From Jacaranda mimosifolia (taxonomy: Eukaryota; Streptophyta; Magnoliopsida; Lamiales; Bignoniaceae), in contig CM032125.1 of NCBI GenBank assembly GCA_018894105.1, forward strand, positions 35,883,032 to 35,947,031: a stretch of DNA of 64,000 nt, given 5' to 3'. Of the stretch, positions 22,938-34,514 are shown one piece after another; position 1 is the first letter of the stretch, and each line of letters opens with the position of its first letter. The notes below the pieces were generated by a model. The model made no database searches. It was not told where the DNA came from and saw nothing but the letters and a program-made list of their open reading frames with translations. A program made the position numbers and the translations under genes.

Positions 22938-24140
22938 CTCTGTTTGAGCTATTTAAAACGTTCAAACAACTTGAAAAAGGACAGTGACTGAGGAAAAGGC
23001 CACACTAATCTGATGCTGTGCAGAGGTAATTTATGAGGATCAGTTTACTCAGGGTCCTCCCAGCCACATATATTCAGGCAGGCAGGACTTTGAGCCTAAA
23101 CCTGAAATTAAAAAAAAAAAAATGAAAAAAAAAAGTTCAGGTTGTCAGGAAGTTCCAACAAAAACCTTTCTAAAATATAAAGCTGATACTTTTAATGGAG
23201 ACTCCAAAGCTGTTTTCTCTCTTTCCTGTTTTTGACTGTAAAAAGAATGGAATGTCTCCTAGAAGAGGAACAGACAAAGACTGGTAGAAAAATTCAAGGA
23301 GTTTTACCTGGACAGGTAAAACGAAAGATGCAGAAGTTTCCCTGATAACTGGTTGACGGTTCTCAAGAATTGCCCCTGCGTAGACTTCAATGGAACTTTT
23401 GTCCATGTTTTTTAGTGTATCATATTTAGAAAATTTTAATCTTTTATTGTTCCCTTTTCATTCTGTCAGGGCATAGGCTGCATTAGGTATATGCTGGCAT
23501 ATTCTTATTTCTTTATTGTTCATGTCTACAATTTATTGGGAATTCAGTTAATTCTTTTTGTGCTGACTCATATGCACATTGTATATAAATATTGTACATT
23601 CCTTGCAAAATGAATATGCAGAAGATATTTTCCTTCTTCCTCCATACGCTCAGGCTCAGTCTAAACTCTTCTTCATTCCTGCTTTTCTTTTCTTCAAACT
23701 TTCTGTCCACGATTCAGTCTTGTAACAATTGTGATGCCCTACCCCACATGAACTAAATACTAAAAGAAAGAGTACGATATAAGTTTTGGCCAAATAACTC
23801 ATATGCATCTATTGGATATCGCTTTTGGGTAAGTTGATTATATCCCAATTTCATAATGCACTTGATGGGTTTGGAGGCAATTCTCATATTGAAGAGGCTT
23901 GTGGGCCCGGGGCATGACAACAATGTATTTATTTTCACTTCTATAGGCCTAATTATTTGATATTGTTGGTATAAATAGGAAGCACTAGGAGAAAATAAAT
24001 ATATCAAAAAAGTTTCAATAATTTTCATTTGACAACATCCAAAAATAAATTTTCATTTCAAAAGTATCTCTTAAGATAAGTCATCACAATCATTCAAAAC
24101 AGCTTTCATGACAATTAAAGCATCCAATTCAAATAAAATA
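22938..24140. other. Spacer without recognisable genes
   Basis: The region contains homopolymer stretches (A-rich near 23110-23145) and several short chance frames. It lies in the 2.6 kb (about 22870-25480) that separates pseudogenes 4 and 5 and is absent between their counterparts at 7560. Confidence 0.5.
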
Positions 24141-24144
24141 TTTC

Positions 24145-24292
24145 AAAATTCCCTATACTTAACCCGACGAAGAGCCTCCCTAAAAGAGATAGCTTCTGCT
24201 GGCGATGGATGAACAACTGCAATAAAAGGGATAGCAACCGCAGCATGCAAAACCACTTGATCATCTCTCAGAATCCATCCTGTGTTGTATTT
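24145..24292 (-). pseudogene. RNase H-like (RVT_3 type) fragment
   Basis: The minus strand encodes ILRDDQVVLHAA, then VVHPSPAEAISFREALRRVK. This resembles the C-terminal RNase H-like domain of plant non-LTR retrotransposons and related host genes (the pattern R-D-x-G/D..A..., AEA-x-x-x-REAL). No reverse transcriptase or poly(A) tail is visible next to it, so it is only a fragment. Confidence 0.5.
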
Positions 24293-24856
24293 TTGGATTT
24301 CACTTATAACCTAGTTGTTCTTATATTTTATCACCAAAATAATTGTACAAAATTTAAATTTAGAGAAATGCAAATGTAAGAATTATATACATAAAGAGAC
24401 AAAATGTAATAAAGTGAAGGAATGATAATTAATTACGAGGAAAATAAGAGAAGGGACACGAGGGAGAGATTGATAGAGATGAGAGGATGTTGATGGGTAA
24501 TGTACTTAAATCATCTTGAGATAAGGATACGATGTTTGCATTTAAGATATTTGAATTTTTTAAGATTATAAAATTTAATTTTCAATATATTTATCTATAT
24601 CTATATCTATATCTATATATCAAAAGTTCATTAAAATACAAATTTTAAATTTCATACTTATTTATTAATATTTGCATGCGCACATACATCTAAGATTCAT
24701 TAGGTTTTGAACCCTAAGCCTCATATTTATGTATATGTATTAGCGCAATTGCACTGAGCCAACTAACCACTCAACAACTTCAATTTTAGATGTGTACAAA
24801 TGATGTCGTTAAAAAAACTAATCACTTAATAGTTTTTTTAGTCTTTAATGTTAAGC

Positions 24857-25190
24857 ACTACAAGAAAACACCCAATAGTTGTGATGGTTACTAACGAATT
24901 TAAATTAAGCAAAAATATATTAGTAATGATACTTGTGACAGACTGAAGAGTATATATTGATATGAAGAGTTCGTAATATATTTCATAATTCTAAATATGA
25001 TTCTTTGACTTGTGACAAAAATTCCATTACTAAATTAATTCAGTGACGCATTTTAATTTCGTCACAAAGGCAATCAATTATGAAGAATATGCTAACGAAT
25101 TTGTGAAATAAATCTATCACAGAAATAAATATAGAATATGAATAATACTACCTTCATATAGAATTTTTTACTTTGTCAAGTTCTATTGGC
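24857..25190. mobile_element. CACTA-type (En/Spm) non-autonomous fragment
   Basis: It starts CACTACAAGAAAACACC, the typical plant CACTA terminus, followed by subterminal GTGA(C/T)-type motifs. From about 24900 it parallels the element at 41967 (AAAAATATATTAGT, GAAGAGTTCGT, CTAAATATGATTCTT). I could not find a matching terminal repeat at the other end, so it may be truncated. Confidence 0.65.
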
Positions 25191-25631
25191 GTAATTGATG
25201 AGAAATGGTAATTGAATTTCATTGAAAATTCCATCCATCTTTGTATTTATTAATATAACTTGAATATCCTTGGCGATGGTTGGTTTTATGGATAGGTACA
25301 AAAACCAGCTCCAAAAATGGCACTATCAATAGAATAAATAAGAGTTTGAGCTTTGCAAATGCAAGAGGGAACAAATTTCTAATCAAAACCATCGTTGTAA
25401 TTTGTTGGTCTCTCATTTGACATTCTTTTGATGATCTTTATGCCACCAATGCATCTTGTGCGCGTGAAATCTGCCTATGGAATTAAACTCAGGCTCATGT
25501 TGCCTTCTTATATATCAAACTCTAATGTTCATTGACATGTACTTAATTATTAGATGAGAGGAAGAGAAAACTTCAAATGTTGTCATAAATTTCAGCTTTG
25601 AAGACTAAGACTTCTCCAAATATACGCAGCT

Positions 25632-27643
25632 TCATGGTGTGAGTGTGGACATTAATAAATCTTCCAATGTTGATTCGACAGAAGATCTGCTCACTGTTTC
25701 AACTTCACTAATCTCCTCCAGCTTCCTCAATAAATCATCCATTTTAGGTCTGTGCTCAGGGACAGTTTCAACACAACCCAATGCAACTTGCAGCAATTGC
25801 TCCACTGCCTCCTCATGATCACGCTGATATCTCATAAGCTCGTCAACACTTCAAAATCCCACTCCTCATGGATAACAGACTGAATCCACCTGATTAATGA
25901 GACGGTCTTGCCATCGTCTGTGTGGTGTGAAGGTTGCTTTCGAGAGACAAGTTCAAGTAGCACAACTCCAAAGCTGCACACATCAGAAGCTTGGGACATA
26001 TTTGTGATGTCTGTGATTTCAGGGGCACATTATTCAGCCGCCCACTTAACTGACAATGTTGCTGTGGTCGAGAATATTGTTGCCAATCCAACATCAGTGA
26101 CACGGACATATTGTTGTTCATCGAGGAAAATGTTTGAAGCACTGATATTTCCATGCACAAGCTTCCCACCTTCTTGTCTGTGGATTTGGGCAATCACCCT
26201 TATATCTTCCATCATCTTCACAGCATCAGACAATTCTGGTCTCTGCTTTGGATTTTCTTCAACACCTCATTGCCACTGGCAACATCTTCCACATTCCTGT
26301 AAGTGCAGTAGGATGCCTCACAGGAACAAATTCAAAGACTAAGGGTTCCAGCTTTCAGAAATTTATGAGTAGGCCATCTGACTAGATTCATTCTGTTGTC
26401 AACATCACCGCCAGTCCTGGAGAATTTTCCGGCAAGAAGTTCTAACAGCAACACTCCAAAGCTGTAGATGTCAGATTTCTGGGAAGGGTTACAATTATAG
26501 GGTATTTCAGGAGAACAGTACCCTGCCGTAGGAATGACAATTGATGCTTCCACCATGGTTTCCAAGCCAAGAACAGAGAAGCCATTGTTATCTTGTGCAT
26601 CCAAAAATTCGTCCCATGGTTTTGTATCTCCATTGGCAAGCTTCCTTCACTGGGTATTAGCAATAGTCCTTGCTACACATACTGCAATTCTTAAATGGGA
26701 TTCCCAGTCCAATACATACTTGCTGAGCTTTTTCCTTGCAAAGGGGCACAAAACATTAGATCATTGAAAAATCTTGACTGTTTAACCGTTCCTACTATCA
26801 TCCTGCTGTTCATTGCTACACCATCATTTAATTGCTCTCTTATATTCAATGGACGAGGTAGTAATAGATTCAGCCATTACTATCACAGCTATTGGACTTA
26901 TGAGTATTCGGACGATAATAGTTTAGTTACACGATTCTAGAAGATGATCCAAAATTGAGTCAATCACATTTGTCAGAAATGGACAATAGAGTGGTTGTAC
27001 TAGAAAATGACTCATTTATGTAATATTGCAATATAGGTTGATGTACCATACAATCAACATTATATAGAATTTGGACAAGAAACTAATCCTTTCTTTTACT
27101 GCATCAATAGAGAAAAACAATTTAACTGCCACAAAAACATAAGATCTTTGAGCATACCATACCCTGGTTTCGGTACTCGTATATTATCAGCATTTCATCC
27201 TTGTAAGAAAAATAAGCCATATTATCATGAACCTCCATGTTTCCCCTCAATCTCTTCACCATAGTTGTGATTCCATCATCCATTACTGACATATTGTGAA
27301 TTGCAAATTTCTCCTTTCAAAGCGTTTCAAAATATAGTACACTGCTATGTATGACATCCTCCACAGAAGTGGATATCATAGTATCATAATCCAAAACAAG
27401 ATGATTTGTAGAAGATGTTTCCTCATATTCTTCATTCTTCTGCGACATTACATGCTTGGAGGGAGATGGTCCCAGGATCCGAAAACTGGCAGCCAGGTCG
27501 TTAGTTTGTGACCTCAAATTGAAACTAGAACTATCAGCCAAGGACACAGACGGGATGCTATCAGCATGAAAAAGTTGCCAAAGCTCATCTCTCCGCAAAA
27601 CAGCTGCCACCAGCCTCTCCCAGTTATCATAGATTTTAGACAT
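25632..27643 (-). pseudogene. Tandem-kinase pseudogene 5 (type B)
   Basis: The ATG at 27643 begins MSKIYDNWERLVAAVLRRDE. Exon 1 has a TGA at 27317-27319 where pseudogene 2 has Arg, but retains the Glu that pseudogene 2 lost, ending at a GTATGG donor near 27171. Exon 2 repeats the fusion of the kinase-1 C-lobe (SDIYSFGVLLLELLAGK) to the kinase-2 C-lobe (KLVHGNISASNIFLDEQQ). It shares the TGA near 26650, the 2-bp deletion near 26342 and the TAA near 26032 with pseudogene 2. It adds its own one-base deletion near 25845. The C-terminal helices (LLQVALGCVETVPEHRPKM) are better kept than in pseudogene 2. Confidence 0.85.
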
Positions 27644-29240
27644 CTCTGTAGTATGGATAAAACTAGGAATGATGAAAATACCCTCTAAAATAACTAAAAT
27701 TACTAACCAAACCCAGGATCCGAGTTTTTTGTTACAACCTACCCAATCCGATGTCACATCAAACCCAAAACTTTAACCTTTGGATGAGAATACGGGCAAG
27801 ATCCAGTAGCGCCACCTAAAATGAGTCATACTGGGCCACAACAGCATGCTGTAAATACCCCCATTAATCATTTGCTAAGAAGGACTAACTAAATGAATGT
27901 CTTGTGACCTTATTGCAACCCCATTAAGAATTCGACCTCAAAAACTAGATTTGTCGTAGACCTTCTAAGTTAATATCCTCAGACCCCTGATTTGGAAACT
28001 TACTTTGGATGATTTGTCTTTTACTTTCTGTGAAGTTGACTGATGAGTTTTACTTGTATCCCATCTATCGTTAGACCTTTAGATCAATTGGACCATAAAT
28101 TTGCTGAGGTCTCATTTGTTCGACATTACTCAGTTTGAGCTTTTAAAAAACACAACACTTTAAAAACAATCAAACAACTCAAAAAAATCCACATCTTTGT
28201 TCCCCTATTATCTTAAATGTGACCTGACTATATCTTCCCAAGCTTTTAATTTAGAATTCAAAAGTATACTTGAAGTAAACATTCTAGTTATAGTTTAACT
28301 ATAATTTCCATTCCACATAGACTTGCTTAATGAGAATGAAAGGAAGTTTGGCGTCAAATCTATTCGGGTTGTATCCCAAATCTACTCAGATCTACTTTAA
28401 GAGAAGAAAGAAGTTATTTTTGGTTGTTGCAAATGAAAAAAGGTTTAAAAATGAAGAGCCAAGGGAGAGGGATGGAAGAGAGATTGAAAACAGCTAAAAA
28501 AGGCGCTAGACTTTTTTAACAAAAATCTTCAGCAGTTGTCATTTAACAAAACAATTGATGGCAGGACAACATTAGACTAAATTATGAAAGGTTGATGACA
28601 TAATGTGAAACTACTTAAAACATAGGGACGTAAATTGAATTAGTGGCAAATTTAGGGGACCAAAATTAAAATTATCCCCATATAATTACTGATCATGAAA
28701 TTTGAAATCAGATTCCAAGATTGTATCTTAATTAATGATCTCATATTGTTTAGGCAGTTGTCTGTATATGCAGGGAAAGACCATTCTGCCATATTGACAA
28801 TTCAAAGTCGAAGGCTGTCTTTGGGAGTGCCACTGTTTTGTTCTTTTATTTTGGCTTCTACAGTTTGATAGAAAATATATATAGAAAAACAAAATTATGT
28901 ATAATCACTCGGAAACATATCCTCTGACCTTTAGCATGTTTGTGTTTTGTATAACGACAATCCAAAAACCATAAAAATTGATTTTCTAAGCTGTAGCATT
29001 TATCTATACTTGAGCTGCTCCTTTCAATTGCTCAAGAAAATTACTCATCTCTGCATGCAGTTCATTCTGGGAAGCCATCAAGTGTGTTTTGTTGAATTTA
29101 AGGGTCTTATTAGACTCTGAGTAATGGTCGTCTTTGTGGAAGGCAACATTCTAGAGCACCGGCTACCAATTGTAAAGAAGAACCACATTTAATTTGATAA
29201 AGAATGACTATAGGTGTAGAGTCAAGTCTTGCAGTGGGCC
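27644..29240. other. Duplicated 5' flank, then spacer before RLP1
   Basis: Up to about 28220 it matches 9739-10315. From about 28690 to 29070 it matches 38285-38680, the sequence in front of the RLP2 remnant. No gene is supported between them. Confidence 0.65.
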
Positions 29241-29261
29241 TGCATTCAGAGGAAATGCTAC

Positions 29262-29269
29262 TATAAGTA
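29262..29269 (+). promoter_or_regulatory. Probable TATA box of RLP1
   Basis: TATAAGTA lies 123 bp upstream of the RLP1 ATG within GGAAATGCTACTATAAGTACTA. RLP3 has GGAATGCTGTTATAAATACTA at the equivalent place, 135 bp before its ATG. The conserved position supports the call. Confidence 0.6.
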
Positions 29270-29391
29270 CTAGTCTTGATATGTAACCAATGCAACAAGC
29301 TTTTCTCAAACTTTAAAGACAGTCCCAGAAAGATATAACCTTTGAAACCATATTTTTGTATTTTGTGCCTTTAGTTGATATTCAGAAAAAA

Positions 29392-32300
29392 ATGATCAAT
29401 TATGAAGGATTAATTATTATGTCACTGCTATTGTTGTTTGTCCTTGTTTCAGATTGCCTGCAGTATGATTCTGTATTTGGTAGAGGAGAATTCAGGTGCA
29501 TACCAAAGGAGAGAGAAGCTCTTCTCAGGGTCAAAGAAGGCCTTATAGATGACTATGGCATTCTCTCATCGTGGGGAAGTGAAGACAACAAAAAGAATTG
29601 CTGCCAATGGGATGGTGTCAAGTGCAGTAACGAGACTGGTCATGTAATCGGTCTCCAACTTAGCTTTTTGAGAGGTGAGATTAGCAGTCCCCTGATTGAG
29701 TTGAATTATTTGAATGATTTGGACCTGAGTTACAATGATTTTGGATATGATGAAATTCCTGATTTCATTGGTTCCTTGAAGAGCTTACAACACCTGGATT
29801 TGCAGTATTCTAACTTTTCTGGTGATGTTCCTCATCAGCTGGGGAATCTTACCAACCTAAAGACACTTAATCTCGGGGATAATGAACTCTCGTTTGAGAA
29901 TCTCGACTGGCTTTCTAATCTCTCTTCGTTGTCCCTACTTGATTTGACCGGTTCTTACATGAGAGGTGCCAATTTTCTACAAGATATATTGAAGCTTCCT
30001 TCTCTGATAGAATTGCACTTGCATAGCTGTCAGCTTCCCATATATTTCTTTGTTAATTCTCCTTCTACATCACTTTCTATTCTTGATCTGTCCTCTGTTA
30101 GGCTCGCTTCTTCTGCATATCGTTGGTTGTTCAACATAAGCACAAGTCTCCGAAGCATAGACCTGTCTCATAATGACTTACTTGGCACCATTCCTGATGA
30201 TGGTTTTGGAAGATTTACTTTTCTTGAGTATCTTGATCTGTCATATAATCAGCTAACAGGTGGAATTCCAAAATCCTTGGGGAATTTAAGTCATTTGCAA
30301 ACATTAGATCTATCATATAATAGCTTATCAGAACCCCTTCCCGATTTATTTTGCAAGTTATCTGTGGGAGCAAAGGACTCACTAGAGGTCTTGTGGTTGG
30401 GAGAAAATGAAATCTACAGCTCATTGCCTGATTTTACACAATTTTCATCCTTAAGGATTTTGCAGTTGTATGACAATCAATTGAATGGGTCTTTTCCAAA
30501 CAGCTTTGGACAGCTTTCCAGGCTTGAATATTTGGATTTATCCAGCAATCAAATCACAGGATTATTGCCGAACTTGAGAGCACTTGTTTCATTAAAGGAA
30601 TTACGCCTCGGCGGCAATAAACTTGCATCGCTACCAGCAAGTCTTGGGCAACTTTCCATGCTTGAGATTTTGGATGTTTCTTTCAATTCCTTACAAGGAA
30701 CAATCTCTGATGCACACCTCTCCAAACTCCAAAACTTGAAACACCTGGATTTATCCTTCAATTCATTGGTCTTAAATTTCGCAGCTGATTGAATTCCTCC
30801 TTTTCAGTTGGATGTTATAAGACTAGCATCTTGCAACATGGGCACTCGCTTCCCCGTGTGGCTTCGAACTCAGACTAATTTTTCACATCTCGATCTCTCT
30901 TGTGCTGGTATATTAGATGAAGTGCCTAAATGGTTGTGGGATTTGTCTCCAAAAATATCTTATTTAAACCTCTCCCATAACCAGATTAGTGGTAGGATTC
31001 CTAATTTGTCATCAAACTTCGTTGACTATCCCACAATAGACATTTGTTTTAATAATTTCTCAGGTTATCTACCATTGTTTTATCCCAATTCCCGGGTGTT
31101 GCAACTCTCCAACAATATGTTTCTGGGACAAATTTCATCAATATGCACAAATGCCTATAGTTGCCTTTGGGTGTTTGATCTCTCAAATAATCAGCTTTCA
31201 GGAGAGCTTCCCAACTGTTGGGGGAACATGACATACTTATACATTCTCAACTTGGATAACAATAAACTTTCTGGCAATATTGCACATAGTTTAGGCTCTC
31301 TAACTCAGCTCGTTACACTGCACTTGCGTGATAATAATTTCTTCGGAGAGTTGCCTTCTACTTTGAAGAATTGCCAAAAGTTGAGAATGATTGACGTAGG
31401 AGGAAACAAGCTATCAGGAAACATCCCGACATGGATAGGAACACACCTTCAATATTTGAAAGTTCTGAGCCTTCGGCATAATAATTTCTATGGAAGCATC
31501 CCTTCAGAAATCTGCTATCTCACTAAGATTCAAATATTGGACCTCTCTGAGAACTGTATATCCGAAAGAATACCTCCATGCTTCAACAATTTCACTTTTT
31601 TGGTTCAGGGGAATAGAAAAACTGAAAGTACTATTCATCTCTTTGGATTCAGAATAAGTGCTTATACACATTCTGTTGATTTCATTGACTATGCATTGGT
31701 ACAATGGAAAGGACATGAGTTTGAATTCAGAAAAACTTTGGGACTTCTCAAACTGATTGATCTTTCGAGTAATAGATTAATTGGAAATGTTCCTTACGAG
31801 TTCTCCGAGATGAGAGCATTAATTTCCTTGAACCTGTCAAGAAATTACTTGAGTGGAAACATAAGTCCAGACATTGGTCAAATGGAGATGCTAAATTGTC
31901 TTGATTTGTCAAGAAACCAGTTCTCTGGTAAAATTCCTGTTGGCCTTGGAAAATTGCATTCCTTAGTTTTTCTGGACTTGTCAAACAACAGGTTGTCCGG
32001 CAAAATTCCAGAAAGTGCTAATCTGCAAGTCTTTAATGCATCTGTGTATGCTGGAAATAGGGAACTTTGTGGCCGCCCTCTAACGAGCTGTCCTGGAGAT
32101 GGTCCTAGTCCACCCATAACTGACCATGCAAAGCGAGAGACTGTTGACAAGGAAGATGGCAACTTTATAACCTATGAGCATTACATATCTATACTTTTGG
32201 GTTTCATTGGTTTCATTGTTGGATTTTGGGGAGTTGTTGGTACTTTGATAGTCAAGAACTCGTGGGGAAATGCCTATTTTAATTGCTTTAACAGGATTAG

Positions 32301-32654
32301 AGATTGGCTGTACGTGACAAAGCATATATATGCAGCGAAACTCAATGGCAGCTTAAGGACCAATGTGAGTGTATCTAATTCTACTATTTCACATCCTTTA
32401 CTTTAGTTAGGAAGGTGGACCATTATTTTTTTTTATTTTTTTTATTTTTTTTTATTTTTTTTTGGGACTCATTTGAATCCATATAAGAACTAACTTGTCA
32501 ATTTTTTTTTTATTCTTTAATAATGTCCAAATTGGAAGGACACTTGGCACTTTGTACTATTTTGTCTTGGTGAGAAATTTGTTCCCTCTGACACCCGCAA
32601 ATCTCAAAACTCTTAGTTATTCTATTTATAATTTGGTTGCAGGCACATAATTGA
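29392..32654 (+). pseudogene. RLP1: LRR receptor-like protein (EIX/Cf type) with one internal TGA
   Basis: The start ATG at 29392 (MINYEGLIIMSLLLLFVLVS) equals the RLP3 start. An upstream in-frame TTG is not used. A signal peptide is followed by a cysteine-capped LRRNT (IPKEREALLRVKEGL, CCQWDGVKC) and about 30 extracellular LRRs. These are interrupted near the end by a non-LRR island (YALVQWKGHEFE). A membrane segment (about 32185-32250) and a short basic tail follow, with no kinase. Codon 467 is TGA (30790-30792) where RLP3 has TGG; the frame is otherwise open to 32406. A conserved donor after 32364 and acceptor before 32643 suggest a last mini-exon coding AHN and stop, about 993 residues in all. 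A protein cut at 466 residues would be secreted LRRs only. Confidence 0.9.
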
Positions 32655-33160
32655 GGATGTTTTCTTGTGGTGATCCAAGAGTAGAAGGAATCTGTTCAGT
32701 GTTGCAAATTTGAGAGTTATTTCATCAACAAACAGAAGTACAATGCTCGGCCATATGAAGTTCTCTCTTCTATTTAAAATCATCATTACTATTTTCAAAC
32801 CTCTCTTTCCTCAAGTCATTTAAGTTTGTAAAGCTTTCATACATGCGAAGAATAAGATTATGTAATATAATTATATCATAAATGAAGCATTAGTTCTCAA
32901 GTATTACAAAATCCAAATACAGTTTGCGCTCTTTTTCCATTTTTAACATAACTCACTTTGTGCACATTAGTTTTGTTACTGATATGTGAAGGGATATAAA
33001 CATATATGCGAGCTCAGTGAGTTTAGCCCCATAGGCAGAGTTCATGCACACAAGACATACTTGGCAGCATAATGATTGTAAATGAGAATTTCAGCAGTTA
33101 AATGTCATATGAACCTCTAAATGATGGTAAAAAGCTGTTTTTTTCATCTTTGAGAAGACA
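32655..33160. other. 3' flank of RLP1, no gene seen
   Basis: This parallels the 3' flanks of RLP2 and RLP3 (for example AGTGCAATG(C/G)TCGGCCATATGAAGTTCT). A T-rich run (about 32426-32462) lies inside the proposed last intron just upstream. Confidence 0.6.
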
Positions 33161-33469
33161 ATTTCAGATACAAACTATGGGCCAAATATCCATCTTTATG
33201 TTTTGAAAGTATAAACAAGCATAGCATAATTGGAAATTGGAGTTGCAAATCAAGGAAAAAAATTTCTCATGGCAAAGGGTCTGTGTACGTTTGCAAATTT
33301 GTATGCAAGTAGTTCCTGGTGTTAAATCTACGAAAGAAGATGGATGTAACAGTGCCACATAACAGCTTCACACCTGCTACAATTTCTTGACCAAAGAATT
33401 TTTCTTGATTGTGCAAGCTCATCTAAAATTCATGATAAGATAATTTCAAATGATAAAAGCTAACAACTC

Positions 33470-34470
33470 AAATGCATAATTTACGCAACTGCAAAGGATA
33501 ACCAAGAGTTGTCAAAGATACTTGCATTTCCATCACTTCCCAAAGCTAAATATGCTGGTCTCATCGGGTCCAAAACGAATGGAGCAAATTGTAGTCATAA
33601 GCAGGCCACCCAGTAACCTGCTGGCTGGCAGACGTGTCTTTCCCCAGTTAAGGTGTACAGTATGTATTTTTTTGCTATTTGGTGTAAATATTTATGCCCT
33701 AACAAAACCACAATCAAGAAAGAGAGACAACATAATTCTGTAGAAGACAAGGAAAAGGATACAAAACATATGAATCATTCCATCAGTGGCAGCAGCTGTT
33801 AAAAGCTTTTCATTGTGATTGAAACTCAACGTGGTTATTGCAGGTGTATCTTTGCCAATAGGAACAAAAACAGGCTCCACGGTGCTGCATTTCAGGTCCA
33901 AAATTCTGAAATGATAGAAACACAAACCAACGACACTGAAACTAAGACTCGGGCCATAATTTCATGTTTCTAGTGATTATTCTTAGAGAAGGTAAAAGCA
34001 AAAGGGAAAAGGGAATCGAGAGGGTGCAATGATTACAATATAAGCCCGACTTTTCCATCAATTGAAGCACTAGCAATATGGTCGCCAGATGCAGAAAAGC
34101 GGCTACAACTGATTGGACTTGTATGGCCCAAGAATGAATCCTGGAAAAGAAGGATATGAGGAACATAAGTTTCGAAAAAAGATGGAAAAGAATTAAAGCC
34201 CAAAGGCAAAGAAAAGGCGCATAAAGAGGTAGAAATTTAAGCTAGAAAGGAAGCATGAAAACTATGTGTGAGCTCTTTCAAAAGAATTCACATGGCTGGA
34301 ATACTGCTTTCACTTCTGCAAAATTTTCCTGGCCCTGCAAATCACAGCCACTTCCTGCCGTGGAAAAATTTATATAACATTGAAACCTATGAGGACACCA
34401 CTATCTCCGCAACCGTGTACAATTCATGCCACTCATCTGACCGCAGAACTGTCCACAATAAAGTAAGGAA
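33470..34470 (-). pseudogene. WDR91-like WD40 gene fragment, copy b
   Basis: Minus-strand exon pieces: about 34335-34275 (CDLQGQENFAEVKAVFQ), 34143-34040 (DSFLGHTSPISCSRFSASGD, then ASASIDGKV) and 33905-33765 (ILDLKCSTVEPVFVP joined to LSFNHNEKLL and TDGMIHM). The last piece fuses sequences that lie in two exons in copy d (55.35 and 55.0 kb). The CTLH and coiled-coil exons are absent. Near 34400-34460 it jumps from 56.56-kb-like to 50.66-kb-like sequence, which marks a duplication junction. Confidence 0.75.
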
Positions 34471-34514
34471 AACAACAGGATCAACTAATAAATCATATAC
34501 TATATATCTGTTGT

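Noticed and set aside
24590..24625. TATATC repeats considered as a CRISPR-like array
   Set aside because: It is a simple microsatellite with no spacers, and the genome is a plant.
29110..29298. Antisense frame over the RLP1 promoter
   Set aside because: It is short and overlaps a conserved promoter. It is a chance frame.
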